Shown: one piece after another, positions 48,101 to 54,718 of the stretch | Position numbering within the stretch: the stretch's first letter is position 1 | Layout: every line of letters begins with the position of its first letter | Translations under genes and position numbers: made by a program | Assembly (NCBI RefSeq): GCF_003864295.1 | Contig: NZ_BDQK01000013.1 | Span: 1,066,501-1,130,500 of the forward strand | Length of the DNA: 64,000 bases | Reading direction: 5' to 3' | DNA from: Aphanothece sacrum FPU1 | GTDB taxonomy: Bacteria > Cyanobacteriota > Cyanobacteriia > Cyanobacteriales > Microcystaceae | The notes under the pieces: model-generated | The model's input: the letters and a program-made list of their open reading frames with translations, nothing else | Databases searched by the model: none | What the model was told of the DNA's origin: nothing

Positions 48101-50029
48101 ACTATAGCGAACTTATTGAGTCCCACTGGTAATAATGCCTTCTTTAGAACATCTACATCTTCTGATAGTAGTCCCTTTACCCTAACTGAAGTCGGGAACT
48201 ATCAATTGAGAATTACTGGTAATACAGGAGACTATAGCTTCCGCTTATTAAATCTTGCGGATGCTGAAGTTCTCACCTTAGATACAACAATTACCAGAAC
48301 ACTTGATCCTAAAAAACAGACAGATATCTTTACCTTTAAAGGAACGGCGAATCAGCGATTATTCTTAGATGTTTTAGGGGATACTTCAGCTTCCTACTCT
48401 ATATACGAGCCAAATAATCAATTGATTACTTTTAAAACTATTTTTGATAGTGATTTCACCCTACCTACAGATGGAACCTATCTATTAGCGGTACAAGGCT
48501 CAAGCGTTGAGACCATTAACTACAGTTTCCGCCTGTTAGACTTGAATGATGTAACTGATCTCGCTGTTGATACTGTCACCAATGGTACTCTCAATCCTGG
48601 ACGGGAAACTGACTTGTTCGAGTTTACCGGAACTGCAGGACAACGATTATTCTTGGATGGTTTAGGCACTCAATTTGGCGGTTCTATTGTCGTTTACGGA
48701 CCGAATGGTCAATTCATTGCTTCTCGAACTAGTGGCTTTGATGGTTATTTCACCCTACCTACAGATGGAACCTATCTATTAGCGGTACGAGGCTCAAGCG
48801 TTGAGACCATTAACTACAGTTTCCGTCTGACTCATTTTGAGACTATCAACAATCCACTAACCCTTGGCGAAACCGTCAGCAGTAACTTGAGTAAACTGGG
48901 TGAAACAGACATTTACACCTTTACGGGAACGGTGGGTCAACGTCTCTATTTCGATGGACTTGATAGTAACTTAGAACATAATATTAAATTATTTAGTCCC
49001 ACTCGTAATAATGTCTTCTTTAACAGTTCGACATCTTCTGATAGCAATCCCTTTACTTTAACTGAAGCAGGAACCTATCAACTACGGCTGACTGGCAATA
49101 TAGGAGCTTACAATTTCCGTCTGTTAGACTTGAATAGTGCTAGTAATCTGGCATTTGATACTGTCACCAATGGTACGCTCAATCCTGGACAGCAAACCGA
49201 TGTCTTCAAGTTTACGGGAACTGCGGGACAAAGACTATTCTTTGATGGTTTAGGCACTCAATCTGGCGGTTCTTTCATCGTCTACGGACCTAACAATCAA
49301 GTCCTTAACTCCACAAATCTTACGTCCGATAGAGAAATCACCCTGACATCTGATGGTACTTACTTCTTAGTGGCTGCTGGCTCTAATAATACCTCAATCA
49401 GTTACAGTTTTGAGATGGTAACACCTGAAACTAGCACAACGGCCATTAACCTAGGAGAAACCGTCAACGGCAATATTAGTGAACCAGGGGAAATTGATAT
49501 CTTTACCTTCACTGCCAATGCAGGCCAACGTCTCTATTACGATGGATTGACAGGTAACTCCTTTATTGATGCTAGTTTACTCAGTCCTAGTGGTGCATCC
49601 CTCTTTAGCTTCCAAGATTCCAATGGTAATCGCGCTCCCATTACTTTAATCGAAAGTGGCACTTATCAAATACGTCTAGACAGCAGTGATGCAACCACAG
49701 GGGCTTATAGTTTCCGTTTGTTAGAGGGGGCAACTGCGCAGAATCTCCCCTTCGATACTACCATTACTCAAACTCTCAACCCTGGTACATCAACTGCCTT
49801 ATACCAATTTACCGGAACCAAGAATCAAACCCTATTCCTGGATAGTTTAGGGACTACCGGAGATGGTTCGATCGTTTTCTACCGTCCTGATGGTAAAATT
49901 TTCACCTCTAAGACCCTTGATTTTGACGGGGAGATAATTCTTCGTCGCAATGGTACTTATTTAGTTACGGTTGAAGGAACTAATGCTAGTAACCCTGTTA
50001 ACTACAGTTTCCGACTCAATGAGCCATAA
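42182..50029 (+). CDS. giant dockerin-Ig-PPC repeat surface protein
   Basis: A 2615-residue protein. Residues 58-110 form a type I dockerin with two calcium loops: D59-D61-D63-D67-D70 and D90-N92-D94-S98-D101. Ig-like modules cover about 115-420 and recur near 1635-1735. The remainder is 21 bacterial pre-peptidase C-terminal (PPC)-like repeats, mostly alternating a type with FDGLDSN/LTEAGTYQLRL and a type with FLDGLGTQ/LPTDGTYLLAV, each ending in a strand like YSFRL. There is no Sec signal peptide, so a type I-style or other route is needed. Two near-identical DNA blocks lie 2,955 bp apart. The gene stops early: an in-frame remnant of another repeat follows the TAA. Confidence 0.9.
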   Translation: MEILNTNLPLDNSHPLGINNNNILEILPNSAGGLGNSIPELIPLDSEIPVLTPFVFQGDVDRDEDVDQADANLLNQTRRDPLMGPNDPRDFNLDGRISGADIVLLQRKINSNTDHLAPVLNVGLLNDTGLNTDKITADATITGTVTDSSQITSLRAGFDNTEINDFINIRGLLNADGTFSITPGQLERINNNNPLSEGEHTLQLTAKDQWGNNSFFDITFTLDKTAPNLPNLALAAASDSEPLGDGETTLEVVTLIGSTSANTTVSLVGTDKKTISNDLGEFEFSGIELELGDNNFTIQAIDNAGNTIEANRSFRRIEARDTTPPEAPILDLVTSSDTGVSNTDNLTKDTTPTLQITAEAGSTVKLFQNGTEIGEIIANELGLAEFTVETLVDASYNFTATATDVAGNTSSLSSVLTVGINTTTEALNFGATVNGNLGEPGEQDIYTFTGTPGQRLFFDGLDTNSSILARLISPFGTNVSLFNISTSSDSSPFSLLEAGTYQLIVEGFGNTGDYNFRLLDLADATNLTLNTTVKTTLDSARETDLYQFTATAGQLLFFDGFGIEYNSSISIYGPSNQQIIRIDLIYNNPLNVKATGTYLLAVQDSGYNNTPVNYSFRIVDPRTIKIPLNLEEGGYGGEVTFSEQSYVNFYSFEATANQRLFLDVSEDASNIYYTIYGPNNQQLVLNRNISTYFDTSTHGIYVLTATGYETDVEYSFGIYNPETLIRSSPLTLGETVDDSLYYPIDTRIYTFTGTVGQRLYFQNLESYVILNGNLLSPSGNGVSFDTSTSSDIPPFTLTEAGTYQLKISVVYGYEYDEDDEMVGYRFRLLDLADAEVLTLDTTITQTIDSVQDVDVFTFEGTANQRLFFNDLYESFDGPNYYLYGPNNELVSFSAFGDYSITLSQNGTYVLIAQNVLIAQNLNEYGFRLETVDITEATLTIGNTVNGSIDNPGDQIRYAFTGTAGQGLIFDGLDTNVSFKATLISPSGSEVSLFGKLTNFNSNPFSLIETGTYVLIIDEEFSSTGNFSFRLLDLANATDITLGSTVNGSLDPSKETDLYQLNLQAGQKILIDGLGTDSRGSFILYQPNNRFFGSQRIDLDREYTINGDGIYALFVQGTYFDNFPVDYSFQVSEVSFNMVNPLTIGETVSSNLSEVGETDIYSFTGTARQRLFLDGLGTQFGGSIVVYDTNNQFITSQTIGFDRDFTLPTDGTYLLAVQSRSSVNTINYSFRLINSETISNRLTLGETVSSDLSELGETDIYTFTGTVGQRLYFDGLDSNFATNAQLFSPTRNNVFFNSSTSSDSNPFTLTEAGTYQLRLTGNIGAYNFRLLDLNSASNLAFDTVTNGTLNPGQQTDVFKFTGTAGQRLFFDGLGTQSGGSFIVYGPNNQVLNSTNLTSDREITLTSDGTYFLVAAGSNNTSISYSFEMVTPETSTTAINLGETVNGNISEPGEIDIFTFTANAGQRLYYDGLTGNSFIDASLLSPSGASLFSFQDSNGNRAPITLIESGTYQIRLDSSDATTGAYSFRLLEGATAQNLPFDTTITQTLNPGTSTALYQFTGTKNQTLFLDSLGTTGDGSIVFYRPDGKIFTSKTLDFDGEIILPGNGTYLVAVEGTNASNPVNYRFRLFNSATVPTPPEAPILDLVASSDTGVSNTDNLTKDITPTLQITAEAGSTVKLFQNGIEIRETIANELGLAEFTLETLAYGSYHFTATATDVAGNTSSLSSVLTVRIDITEALNFGATVNGNLGEPGEQNIYTFTGTSGQRLFFDGLDSNSGISARLINPFGNNALFSTSTSSDSNPFTLTEAGTYQLRLTGNIGAYNFRLLDLNSASNLAFDTVTNGTLNPGRETDLFEFTGTAGQRLFLDGLGTQSGGSFIVYGPNNQLINSTNLTSDMDITLTSDGTYFLLAAGSNNTSVSYSFEMVTPQTSTTAINLGETVNGNISERGELDIFTFTANAGQRLYFNGLDSNFTTIANLLSPTGNNAFFRTSTSSDSSPFTLTEVGNYQLRITGNTGDYSFRLLNLADAEVLTLDTTITRTLDPKKQTDIFTFKGTANQRLFLDVLGDTSASYSIYEPNNQLITFKTIFDSDFTLPTDGTYLLAVQGSSVETINYSFRLLDLNDVTDLAVDTVTNGTLNPGRETDLFEFTGTAGQRLFLDGLGTQFGGSIVVYGPNGQFIASRTSGFDGYFTLPTDGTYLLAVRGSSVETINYSFRLTHFETINNPLTLGETVSSNLSKLGETDIYTFTGTVGQRLYFDGLDSNLEHNIKLFSPTRNNVFFNSSTSSDSNPFTLTEAGTYQLRLTGNIGAYNFRLLDLNSASNLAFDTVTNGTLNPGQQTDVFKFTGTAGQRLFFDGLGTQSGGSFIVYGPNNQVLNSTNLTSDREITLTSDGTYFLVAAGSNNTSISYSFEMVTPETSTTAINLGETVNGNISEPGEIDIFTFTANAGQRLYYDGLTGNSFIDASLLSPSGASLFSFQDSNGNRAPITLIESGTYQIRLDSSDATTGAYSFRLLEGATAQNLPFDTTITQTLNPGTSTALYQFTGTKNQTLFLDSLGTTGDGSIVFYRPDGKIFTSKTLDFDGEIILRRNGTYLVTVEGTNASNPVNYSFRLNEP
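43148..43440. repeat. Ig-like-module DNA repeat, copy 1
   Basis: About 293 bp of the giant gene (starting ACGCCACCAGAAGCACCGAT) recurs with few changes at 47084-47376. The spacing is 3,936 bp and both are in frame. Confidence 0.85.
46035..47062. repeat. near-identical 1-kb block, copy 1 (PPC repeats 9-12)
   Basis: About 1,028 bp of the giant gene that recurs 2,955 bp downstream (48990-50017) with only a handful of substitutions, mostly near the end (CCTGGC versus CGTCGC, GCGG versus ACGG). Confidence 0.9.
47084..47376. repeat. Ig-like-module DNA repeat, copy 2
   Basis: Second copy of the Ig-like block at 43148-43440. Substitutions are scattered (for example GTGGCGAG for GTGACGAG), so it is an older duplication than the 1-kb block. 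Confidence 0.85.
48990..50017. repeat. near-identical 1-kb block, copy 2 (PPC repeats 18-21)
   Basis: Second copy of 46035-47062, ending just before the stop codon of the giant gene. High identity including synonymous sites points to recent duplication or gene conversion. Confidence 0.9.
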
Positions 50030-50104
50030 TTTACCACTATTCCTTTAACTGTCGGAAATACTATCAATGGCAGTATTGCTGAACCTGGAGCGCAAGTCAC
50101 TTAA
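50030..50104 (+). pseudogene. in-frame remnant of a further PPC repeat
   Basis: Continuing the giant gene's frame past its TAA gives TTIPLTVGNTINGSIAEPGA and then QVT and a second stop at 50102-50104. LTVGNTINGSIAEPG is the start consensus of the PPC repeats in the gene, so the original protein continued at least one repeat further. Confidence 0.75.
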
Positions 50105-50131
50105 CTATTCACTATTTATGTCAATTATTTT

Positions 50132-50340
50132 GATTTGGGCATGGCATTTTGAAAATTTTGGTTTTATCAACAGGTTATCATTGCCATGCCCCTACATTTA
50201 TTCTCTGATTTGGCCATGGCATGGTGTTGATAATCTATTGTTTTAATTGTCTTTATTTGTGTTTTCTAACAGCACCCTACAGGCGCACATATTCTCCATT
50301 ATCTATATAATATCATGTCAAGTCAACCTAGTCAAGCAAA
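50132..50340. repeat. repeat R3, copy H
   Basis: GATTTGGGCATGGCATTTT, a partner TGCCATGCCCC (50182-50192), a further GGCCATGGCATGG, then ACAGGCGCA and CCATTATCTATATAATATCA with ATGTCAAGTCAA, all shared with copy G. It lies between the giant gene's end and the convergent Mrp operon. Confidence 0.7.
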
Positions 50341-50361
50341 ATTTTGCTCAAAAATACCGAC

Positions 50362-51024
50362 CTATAATAACCCCCGATAACGAATAAACACTAAAATAAC
50401 CGCCCAAGATCCCAAGGCGACTTTGATAGCAACTAAGATATTCAGTAAGGGGATCATCCCACCACTGAACAATGCGCCCAATTCTCCATGAGGTAATTCT
50501 AATCCAGTTAAAGTAATAACTGATAGTACAATAAAAACCAGCACTGAAATCTTCTCCCAAGCGGCCGCATTCCAACGTTGATAAATGCCTTGCATCCATT
50601 CTGAAGGTGAGGTAATGGCAATCAGTCCGATGGCAGTTCCTCCGGCCACTCCGGCCGCGAACCCCCCACCAGGACTAAGATGCCCCCTAATGGCTAGTTC
50701 AATACTCACCAAAGCCGAAATGGTCGCCCCTAGTCTTGCTAAGACGATAGAAGGTTGGTCATTAAATTGATAAATCAGAGTTAGGGGTTTATCATTGGCT
50801 AATAAAAAACGAGCCCCCATAATAGCAATTGTAAACACAACTACCTCAAAAATTGTGTCATAGAGGCGATTTCTCAAAATAATGCCTGATACTGCATTGG
50901 GAATACCAGTCTCTTGCACTATAGTTTCTACAATTGAAAAATCGGGTAACTCCACCCCAGGATTAGGAACTACCAGCATTTTTACATAAAAGGCGATTCC
51001 TGCCACAAGATAAACCCATTTCAT
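50362..51024 (-). CDS. mrpB: Mrp antiporter subunit B (MnhB-like)
   Basis: A 220-residue membrane protein, last gene of the Mrp operon. The MnhB domain is seen in LRNRLYDTIFEVVVFTIAIM and LAIRGHLSPGGGFAAGVAGG (the conserved G-H-x-S-P-G-G-G-F-x-G). About six helices. Its ATG overlaps the previous gene's TGA by 4 bp. Part of a multisubunit Na+(K+)/H+ antiporter in the plasma membrane. Confidence 0.9.
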   Translation of the reverse strand: MKWVYLVAGIAFYVKMLVVPNPGVELPDFSIVETIVQETGIPNAVSGIILRNRLYDTIFEVVVFTIAIMGARFLLANDKPLTLIYQFNDQPSIVLARLGATISALVSIELAIRGHLSPGGGFAAGVAGGTAIGLIAITSPSEWMQGIYQRWNAAAWEKISVLVFIVLSVITLTGLELPHGELGALFSGGMIPLLNILVAIKVALGSWAVILVFIRYRGLL

Positions 51025-51581
51025 GACTGTTTCTCCTTAGTATCAAGATAAGTAAAACGAGTTACCGATGAGGAAATTTCCGGTTTCATGATCTCATAAA
51101 GACGTTGAACCCTAGTAACAGTGTGATAGGGTTGTTCTGTTAAGTTGCGATCGCTTTCTAAATCGGGTTCACAAGTGCCATGAATTTCCTGATTTAGTAA
51201 TGCTTGCTGTAAGTCTTGTTGATCAGCATAAGAAACTAATTCTAAGCGTAGATGATGTTTATTTAAGACAGTTCTCAAACCATCGATCAATTTTTGAAAA
51301 TTGGTTTTATCTGCTTCTGTTGTCTGATTTTCAACTATTCCCAGACGCATAACCATTGATGAACGCACTGCCACTCCGTAAAGAGTAATAGCTAACATGG
51401 TTCCCACTAATGCTTCCGTTAAAGCCACATCTGCTGCCCCAAACATAGTATAAGTTAAGGCGGCCAATGCCCCTAAAATGCCACGAATGACTAAAGCATG
51501 GTAAGGGTTGACTTGTAAAACCACCAAAGCAGCAGATAACGGTAATAAGGCAGCTATGACATAGACGTAGATATCATTCAT
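51021..51581 (-). CDS. Mrp antiporter MrpA C-terminal-like subunit (DUF4040)
   Basis: A 186-residue protein. The first 80 residues are three helices of the DUF4040/MbhD type that form the C-terminal part of MrpA in other bacteria: NPYHALVIRGILGALAALTY, FGAADVALTEALVGTMLAI. A soluble tail of about 100 residues (about 85-186) follows, not found in MrpA. The long NuoL-like N-terminal part of MrpA is absent. The ATG at 51581 overlaps the mrpG stop by 8 bp; a GTG at 51593 is the alternative. Confidence 0.8.
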   Translation of the reverse strand: MNDIYVYVIAALLPLSAALVVLQVNPYHALVIRGILGALAALTYTMFGAADVALTEALVGTMLAITLYGVAVRSSMVMRLGIVENQTTEADKTNFQKLIDGLRTVLNKHHLRLELVSYADQQDLQQALLNQEIHGTCEPDLESDRNLTEQPYHTVTRVQRLYEIMKPEISSSVTRFTYLDTKEKQS

Positions 51582-51852
51582 GATTGGCCTCACTACTAGA
51601 ACAATAAGCTAATACGTACCCTAAGACTGTGTTCCAAATGGCTAAGGAAATTAGGGCTAAAATGAGCAAGGGCCATTCACTGGGGATTTTTAGCAGTAAT
51701 CCCACCATAATACTCATTGAACCCAAGGTATCAGCCACAGAGAGAGTATGGAGTTTAAATAATACTGAGCGATCGCCTATTAGGGGCCAAGTTCCCCAAA
51801 ACCAGAAGACGATTCCTAAACTAATCAAAGCATAACTTAAAAAATTGATCAT
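51574..51852 (-). CDS. mrpG: Mrp antiporter subunit G
   Basis: A 92-residue MnhG/MrpG with three helices: MINFLSYALISLGIVFWFWG, FKLHTLSVADTLGSMSIMVG and a C-terminal helix pair. The phrase KLHTLSVADTLG corresponds to the conserved R-L-H-A-A/T-S-x-A-D-T-L-G of the family. Separated from mrpF by 205 bp that contain repeat R1 copy C, the only gap in the operon. Confidence 0.88.
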   Translation of the reverse strand: MINFLSYALISLGIVFWFWGTWPLIGDRSVLFKLHTLSVADTLGSMSIMVGLLLKIPSEWPLLILALISLAIWNTVLGYVLAYCSSSEANHE

Positions 51853-51881
51853 ATCGTTGTTTTTGTTTTTTATCTGTGTGT

Positions 51882-52051
51882 AGGGACTTAATATTATTGG
51901 CTAAATTAATAATGAATAAAAGGCTAAAGCCTTATGCTATATAAACAAAGTCCGCCTTCGCGGACTAAATTCTAGGTTGCGTAGGCAACCTTTGTTTGTA
52001 TAGCTTAACTCTTTAGAGTTAAAGTCCATTATTTGTAAAATTAATTTCGTG
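51882..52051 (+). mobile_element. repeat R1, copy C, inside the Mrp operon
   Basis: Four hairpins in a row, each with a 4-nt loop: AAGGC-TAAA-GCCTT (51920-51933), AGTCCGC-CTTC-GCGGACT (51949-51966), AGGTTGC-GTAG-GCAACCT (51974-51991), TTAACTC-TTTA-GAGTTAA (52005-52022). Starts AGGGACTTAATATTATTGG like copy A. Its right edge AAAATTAATTTCGTGTACTT resembles the R2 end. It interrupts an operon whose other genes all overlap. Confidence 0.8.
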
Positions 52052-52057
52052 TACTTA

Positions 52058-52309
52058 CTAGACATTTTTCATCCGTTTTAAAATTTGCGCTAATAACATT
52101 AAAGAGGCATTACCTACACTGAGGATAATCACTCCTACCACACCGATCATCCAATCATCTCGTAGGACAGAGATAACCAAAATCAGCACCGATGTTTTTG
52201 TGGCAATGCTGGCAAAAGCTAACATTTTTTGCCAAATATCCTCATCTTGCCAAGCTTCATAAATGGGTATAAGTAAAGCGAAAATCATGGTGATTAGTAT
52301 CCAGTTCAT
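52058..52309 (-). CDS. mrpF: Mrp antiporter subunit F
   Basis: An 83-residue three-helix MnhF/MrpF-like protein. TKTSVLILVISVLRDDWMIG and VGVIILSVGNASLMLL occupy the positions of the conserved family core. Its start overlaps the mrpE stop by 4 bp. Confidence 0.8.
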   Translation of the reverse strand: MNWILITMIFALLIPIYEAWQDEDIWQKMLAFASIATKTSVLILVISVLRDDWMIGVVGVIILSVGNASLMLLAQILKRMKNV

Positions 52310-52695
52310 GGCTTTTTCCTCGGTTCAATACGGTGGACTTCATACCATCCTGCTTCGTGATATTTCAAGACAATGGTTTTTGGGGTAAAGGTAATTAAAA
52401 AGATATCTAAAAAGATCAAGCCAGGACTTCGTTGAGGTTTAACTCTTTCCATTGTCACTACTTCCTCATCATGGGGACGAAACATGATTTGAAATGCTTC
52501 AAAATAGGCTTGAGGAATGGCGATTAAGACTTCAAATAAAGCCTTTAACCAATCTTTTAACCTCCCTGGGGAGGTAAGTTTACGGGGCAACAAAAAGGCG
52601 ATAATGACCCCAATAATAATATTAGCCAAACTGAGATCAGAGGTTAACAAAAACCAGATAGTCAGGCGTAAAATTAAGTCTAAATAGCCAATCAT
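52306..52695 (-). CDS. mrpE: Mrp antiporter subunit E
   Basis: A 129-residue MnhE-type subunit: two N-terminal helices (LTIWFLLTSDLSLANIIIGV, IIAFLLPRK), an amphipathic middle with PQAYFEAFQIMFRPHDEE, and a soluble C-terminal domain with FLITFTPKTIVLKYHEAGWY and VHRIEPR. The ATG at 52695 overlaps mrpD's stop by 4 bp; TTG at 52710 is less likely. Confidence 0.88.
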   Translation of the reverse strand: MIGYLDLILRLTIWFLLTSDLSLANIIIGVIIAFLLPRKLTSPGRLKDWLKALFEVLIAIPQAYFEAFQIMFRPHDEEVVTMERVKPQRSPGLIFLDIFLITFTPKTIVLKYHEAGWYEVHRIEPRKKP

Positions 52696-54128
52696 GAGAA
52701 CACCATCCAAAAGAGTAGAATTAACATCAGACTCATACCTCCGATCAAATGTTCAAACTGTTCGATCACACGGGGCAACTTGATAATAGATCGTTGAAAA
52801 ATTAAGAAATAAGCTACCCATCCCAAGAAAATCGTAGCTAAGGGTTTAATGCTATTCGTAACCGTATAAGCTTGGGTATAGAAGACATTAGCCACCACTA
52901 AACCACCTAAAAGCAGAGCCATAGCTGCCCAAAATCCTGATTGAACCTTTGCTTTTCCAGTTTGGGAATCATGGGGTAAAAAAAAGAATTTTGCAAAGGA
53001 AATAGCTGTGCCAAAAGCTGCTAAGTTCATACCGATCTCTTGCCAAGATAAAATATTTTTCATGGTTAATACTTTGGCACCAAAACCCGATAATAAAGGA
53101 AAACCAGAAATGGATAAACTGGCAACTACTAAGGCGATCCAAATCGGGGTATTTATAGGCTGATCTTTGAGTTCCTTTAAGTTACGACTGGGTAATACCC
53201 CGGAAATGAGAAATAAAGCCGATTTGACTAACCCGTGAGTCAAGGCATAAAAGCCTCCCACTTTTGGTGCTGCAAGGATAAACCCTAACTGGGAAACGGT
53301 GTGAAAGGCTAACATCCGTTTACTATCTTTTTCAAAGATGGCATAACCTACTCCTAAAAGGGCTGTTCCCATGCCAAAAAGACGAATGATCGGGTCAAGT
53401 TCTTCTATCATCAAAGCACAACGGACAAGGGGAAATACCCCGGCTTTCACCACCACCCCTGATAACATGGCAGAGACGGGGGTTTCCGCTTCAGAATGGG
53501 TTAGAGGTAGCCACAAACCTGATATAAAAATGCCCCCTTTGGTTAAAAGTCCCAAAAAAATGAGCGCGATCGCTTCTGGTGGTGATCCTTTAAGTCCTGC
53601 AAACCCAAAGGAATGATGAGTCTGATAGACTAATATTGCTCCCACCAGATAAAATAACATGGCTGTGTTACTAACAAATAAATAACGCAGGGCAACCCAA
53701 ATAGAGCGATCGCTGCGAGGATAGGCAATAAGCAGAAAAGCCGCAATACCAATCACTTCTAAAGCAACATATAAACTAATGAAATCAGCACAAACAAAAA
53801 CTGCGTTAACACTGCCATGTAAGATGATCAGTTGAGTATAAAAAAATGCTGTTTTTTCAAGATTCCAACAGTAAAAAATGACGGCTGCTGTGACTATTGA
53901 ATTGGTTAAAATGAAAAAACTGCTCAGGCGATCAGCAACTAAAATTACCCCAAAATTATCTAATAAATTTAGGTTTATAGGAGATGAATAGTTAAAGATT
54001 TGTAAAGCATATACCCCCGAAATAATACATACTCCTAAAGCCAGGTAACGGTCAAATTGTGGGAGTAAATAAATATTAAATCCAATAAAAAAAGGGATTG
54101 CTATCCAGATAATAGTTAGGGTATTCAT
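52692..54128 (-). CDS. mrpD: Mrp antiporter subunit D (NuoM/N-like)
   Basis: A 478-residue, roughly 14-helix proton-translocating subunit related to NuoM/NuoN and NdhD. Marks: FISLYVALEVIGIAAFLLIA (Glu in the fifth helix), GLLTKGGIFISGLWLPLTHS (the Lys and H-S of the family), ETPVSAMLSGVVVKAG, and KDSKRMLAFHTVSQLGFI. It is the only large antiporter-like subunit in this operon. Overlaps mrpC and mrpE by 4 bp each. Confidence 0.92.
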   Translation of the reverse strand: MNTLTIIWIAIPFFIGFNIYLLPQFDRYLALGVCIISGVYALQIFNYSSPINLNLLDNFGVILVADRLSSFFILTNSIVTAAVIFYCWNLEKTAFFYTQLIILHGSVNAVFVCADFISLYVALEVIGIAAFLLIAYPRSDRSIWVALRYLFVSNTAMLFYLVGAILVYQTHHSFGFAGLKGSPPEAIALIFLGLLTKGGIFISGLWLPLTHSEAETPVSAMLSGVVVKAGVFPLVRCALMIEELDPIIRLFGMGTALLGVGYAIFEKDSKRMLAFHTVSQLGFILAAPKVGGFYALTHGLVKSALFLISGVLPSRNLKELKDQPINTPIWIALVVASLSISGFPLLSGFGAKVLTMKNILSWQEIGMNLAAFGTAISFAKFFFLPHDSQTGKAKVQSGFWAAMALLLGGLVVANVFYTQAYTVTNSIKPLATIFLGWVAYFLIFQRSIIKLPRVIEQFEHLIGGMSLMLILLFWMVFS

Positions 54129-54460
54129 GGTGTGTTATTTTTCTCGATTTCACGGGTTTCTAAAGTAGGATTATTCTTAGCTAATTTCATAGCTCCGACT
54201 AACATTAAAGATTGAATCGATAAACCAATAACAATGGCGGTTAAAATGACCGATTGAGGCACAGGATCGGCATAAGAAATATTGTCTTTGTTACCAATAA
54301 TGGGAGTAAATAAACCATTTTTTGAAGCCAATAACACATAATAGGAAATTACTCCTGTACTCATAACATCCATTGATACAATTTTCATTACCAGATTTTG
54401 TTTAAAGATGATGCCGAAAAATCCGATCAATATGGTGGCAAAAATGAATGATTCTAACAC
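54125..54460 (-). CDS. mrpC: Mrp antiporter subunit C (NuoK-like)
   Basis: A 111-residue, three-helix MnhC/NuoK-like subunit and first gene of the operon. LVMKIVSMDVMSTGVISYYV replaces the usual NLxKxVIGL helix, and PVPQSVILTAIVIGLSIQSL is the conserved P-x-P-Q-x-L-x-L-T-A-I-V-I-G segment. The start is GTG. It overlaps mrpD by 4 bp. Confidence 0.88.
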   Translation of the reverse strand: MLESFIFATILIGFFGIIFKQNLVMKIVSMDVMSTGVISYYVLLASKNGLFTPIIGNKDNISYADPVPQSVILTAIVIGLSIQSLMLVGAMKLAKNNPTLETREIEKNNTP

Positions 54461-54718
54461 GATATTTTTAGTAAATTAAAACTTTAGTTTTCTTGTATGT
54501 GTTTGAGGGATTTGATTTCCACAGTGTCCAAGCCATCAATCACATTTTTCACCAGTTGTTCATAGAGTTATATCTATTTTTTTAAATTAAACCATAATTT
54601 AATCTCTATACCACTTTACAATTAAAGACTAGGTTTCGTCAACCCCTTTGTGCTAATGGATAATAAATAATTGATAGATGTATAAGTTTTTTTTATCACC
54701 ACAAGTTTGGTTAAGCAT
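54461..54718. other. intergenic region upstream of the Mrp operon
   Basis: It should hold the Mrp promoter (minus strand). A 27-codon open stretch on the minus strand (54484-54567, LYEQLVKNVIDGLDTVEIKS...) reads protein-like but has no start; it could be a gene remnant or chance. Confidence 0.35.

Noticed and set aside
54484-54567. 27-codon open stretch upstream of the Mrp operon
   Set aside because: Protein-like wording but no start codon, no homology I can name; kept only as a note in the intergenic entry.
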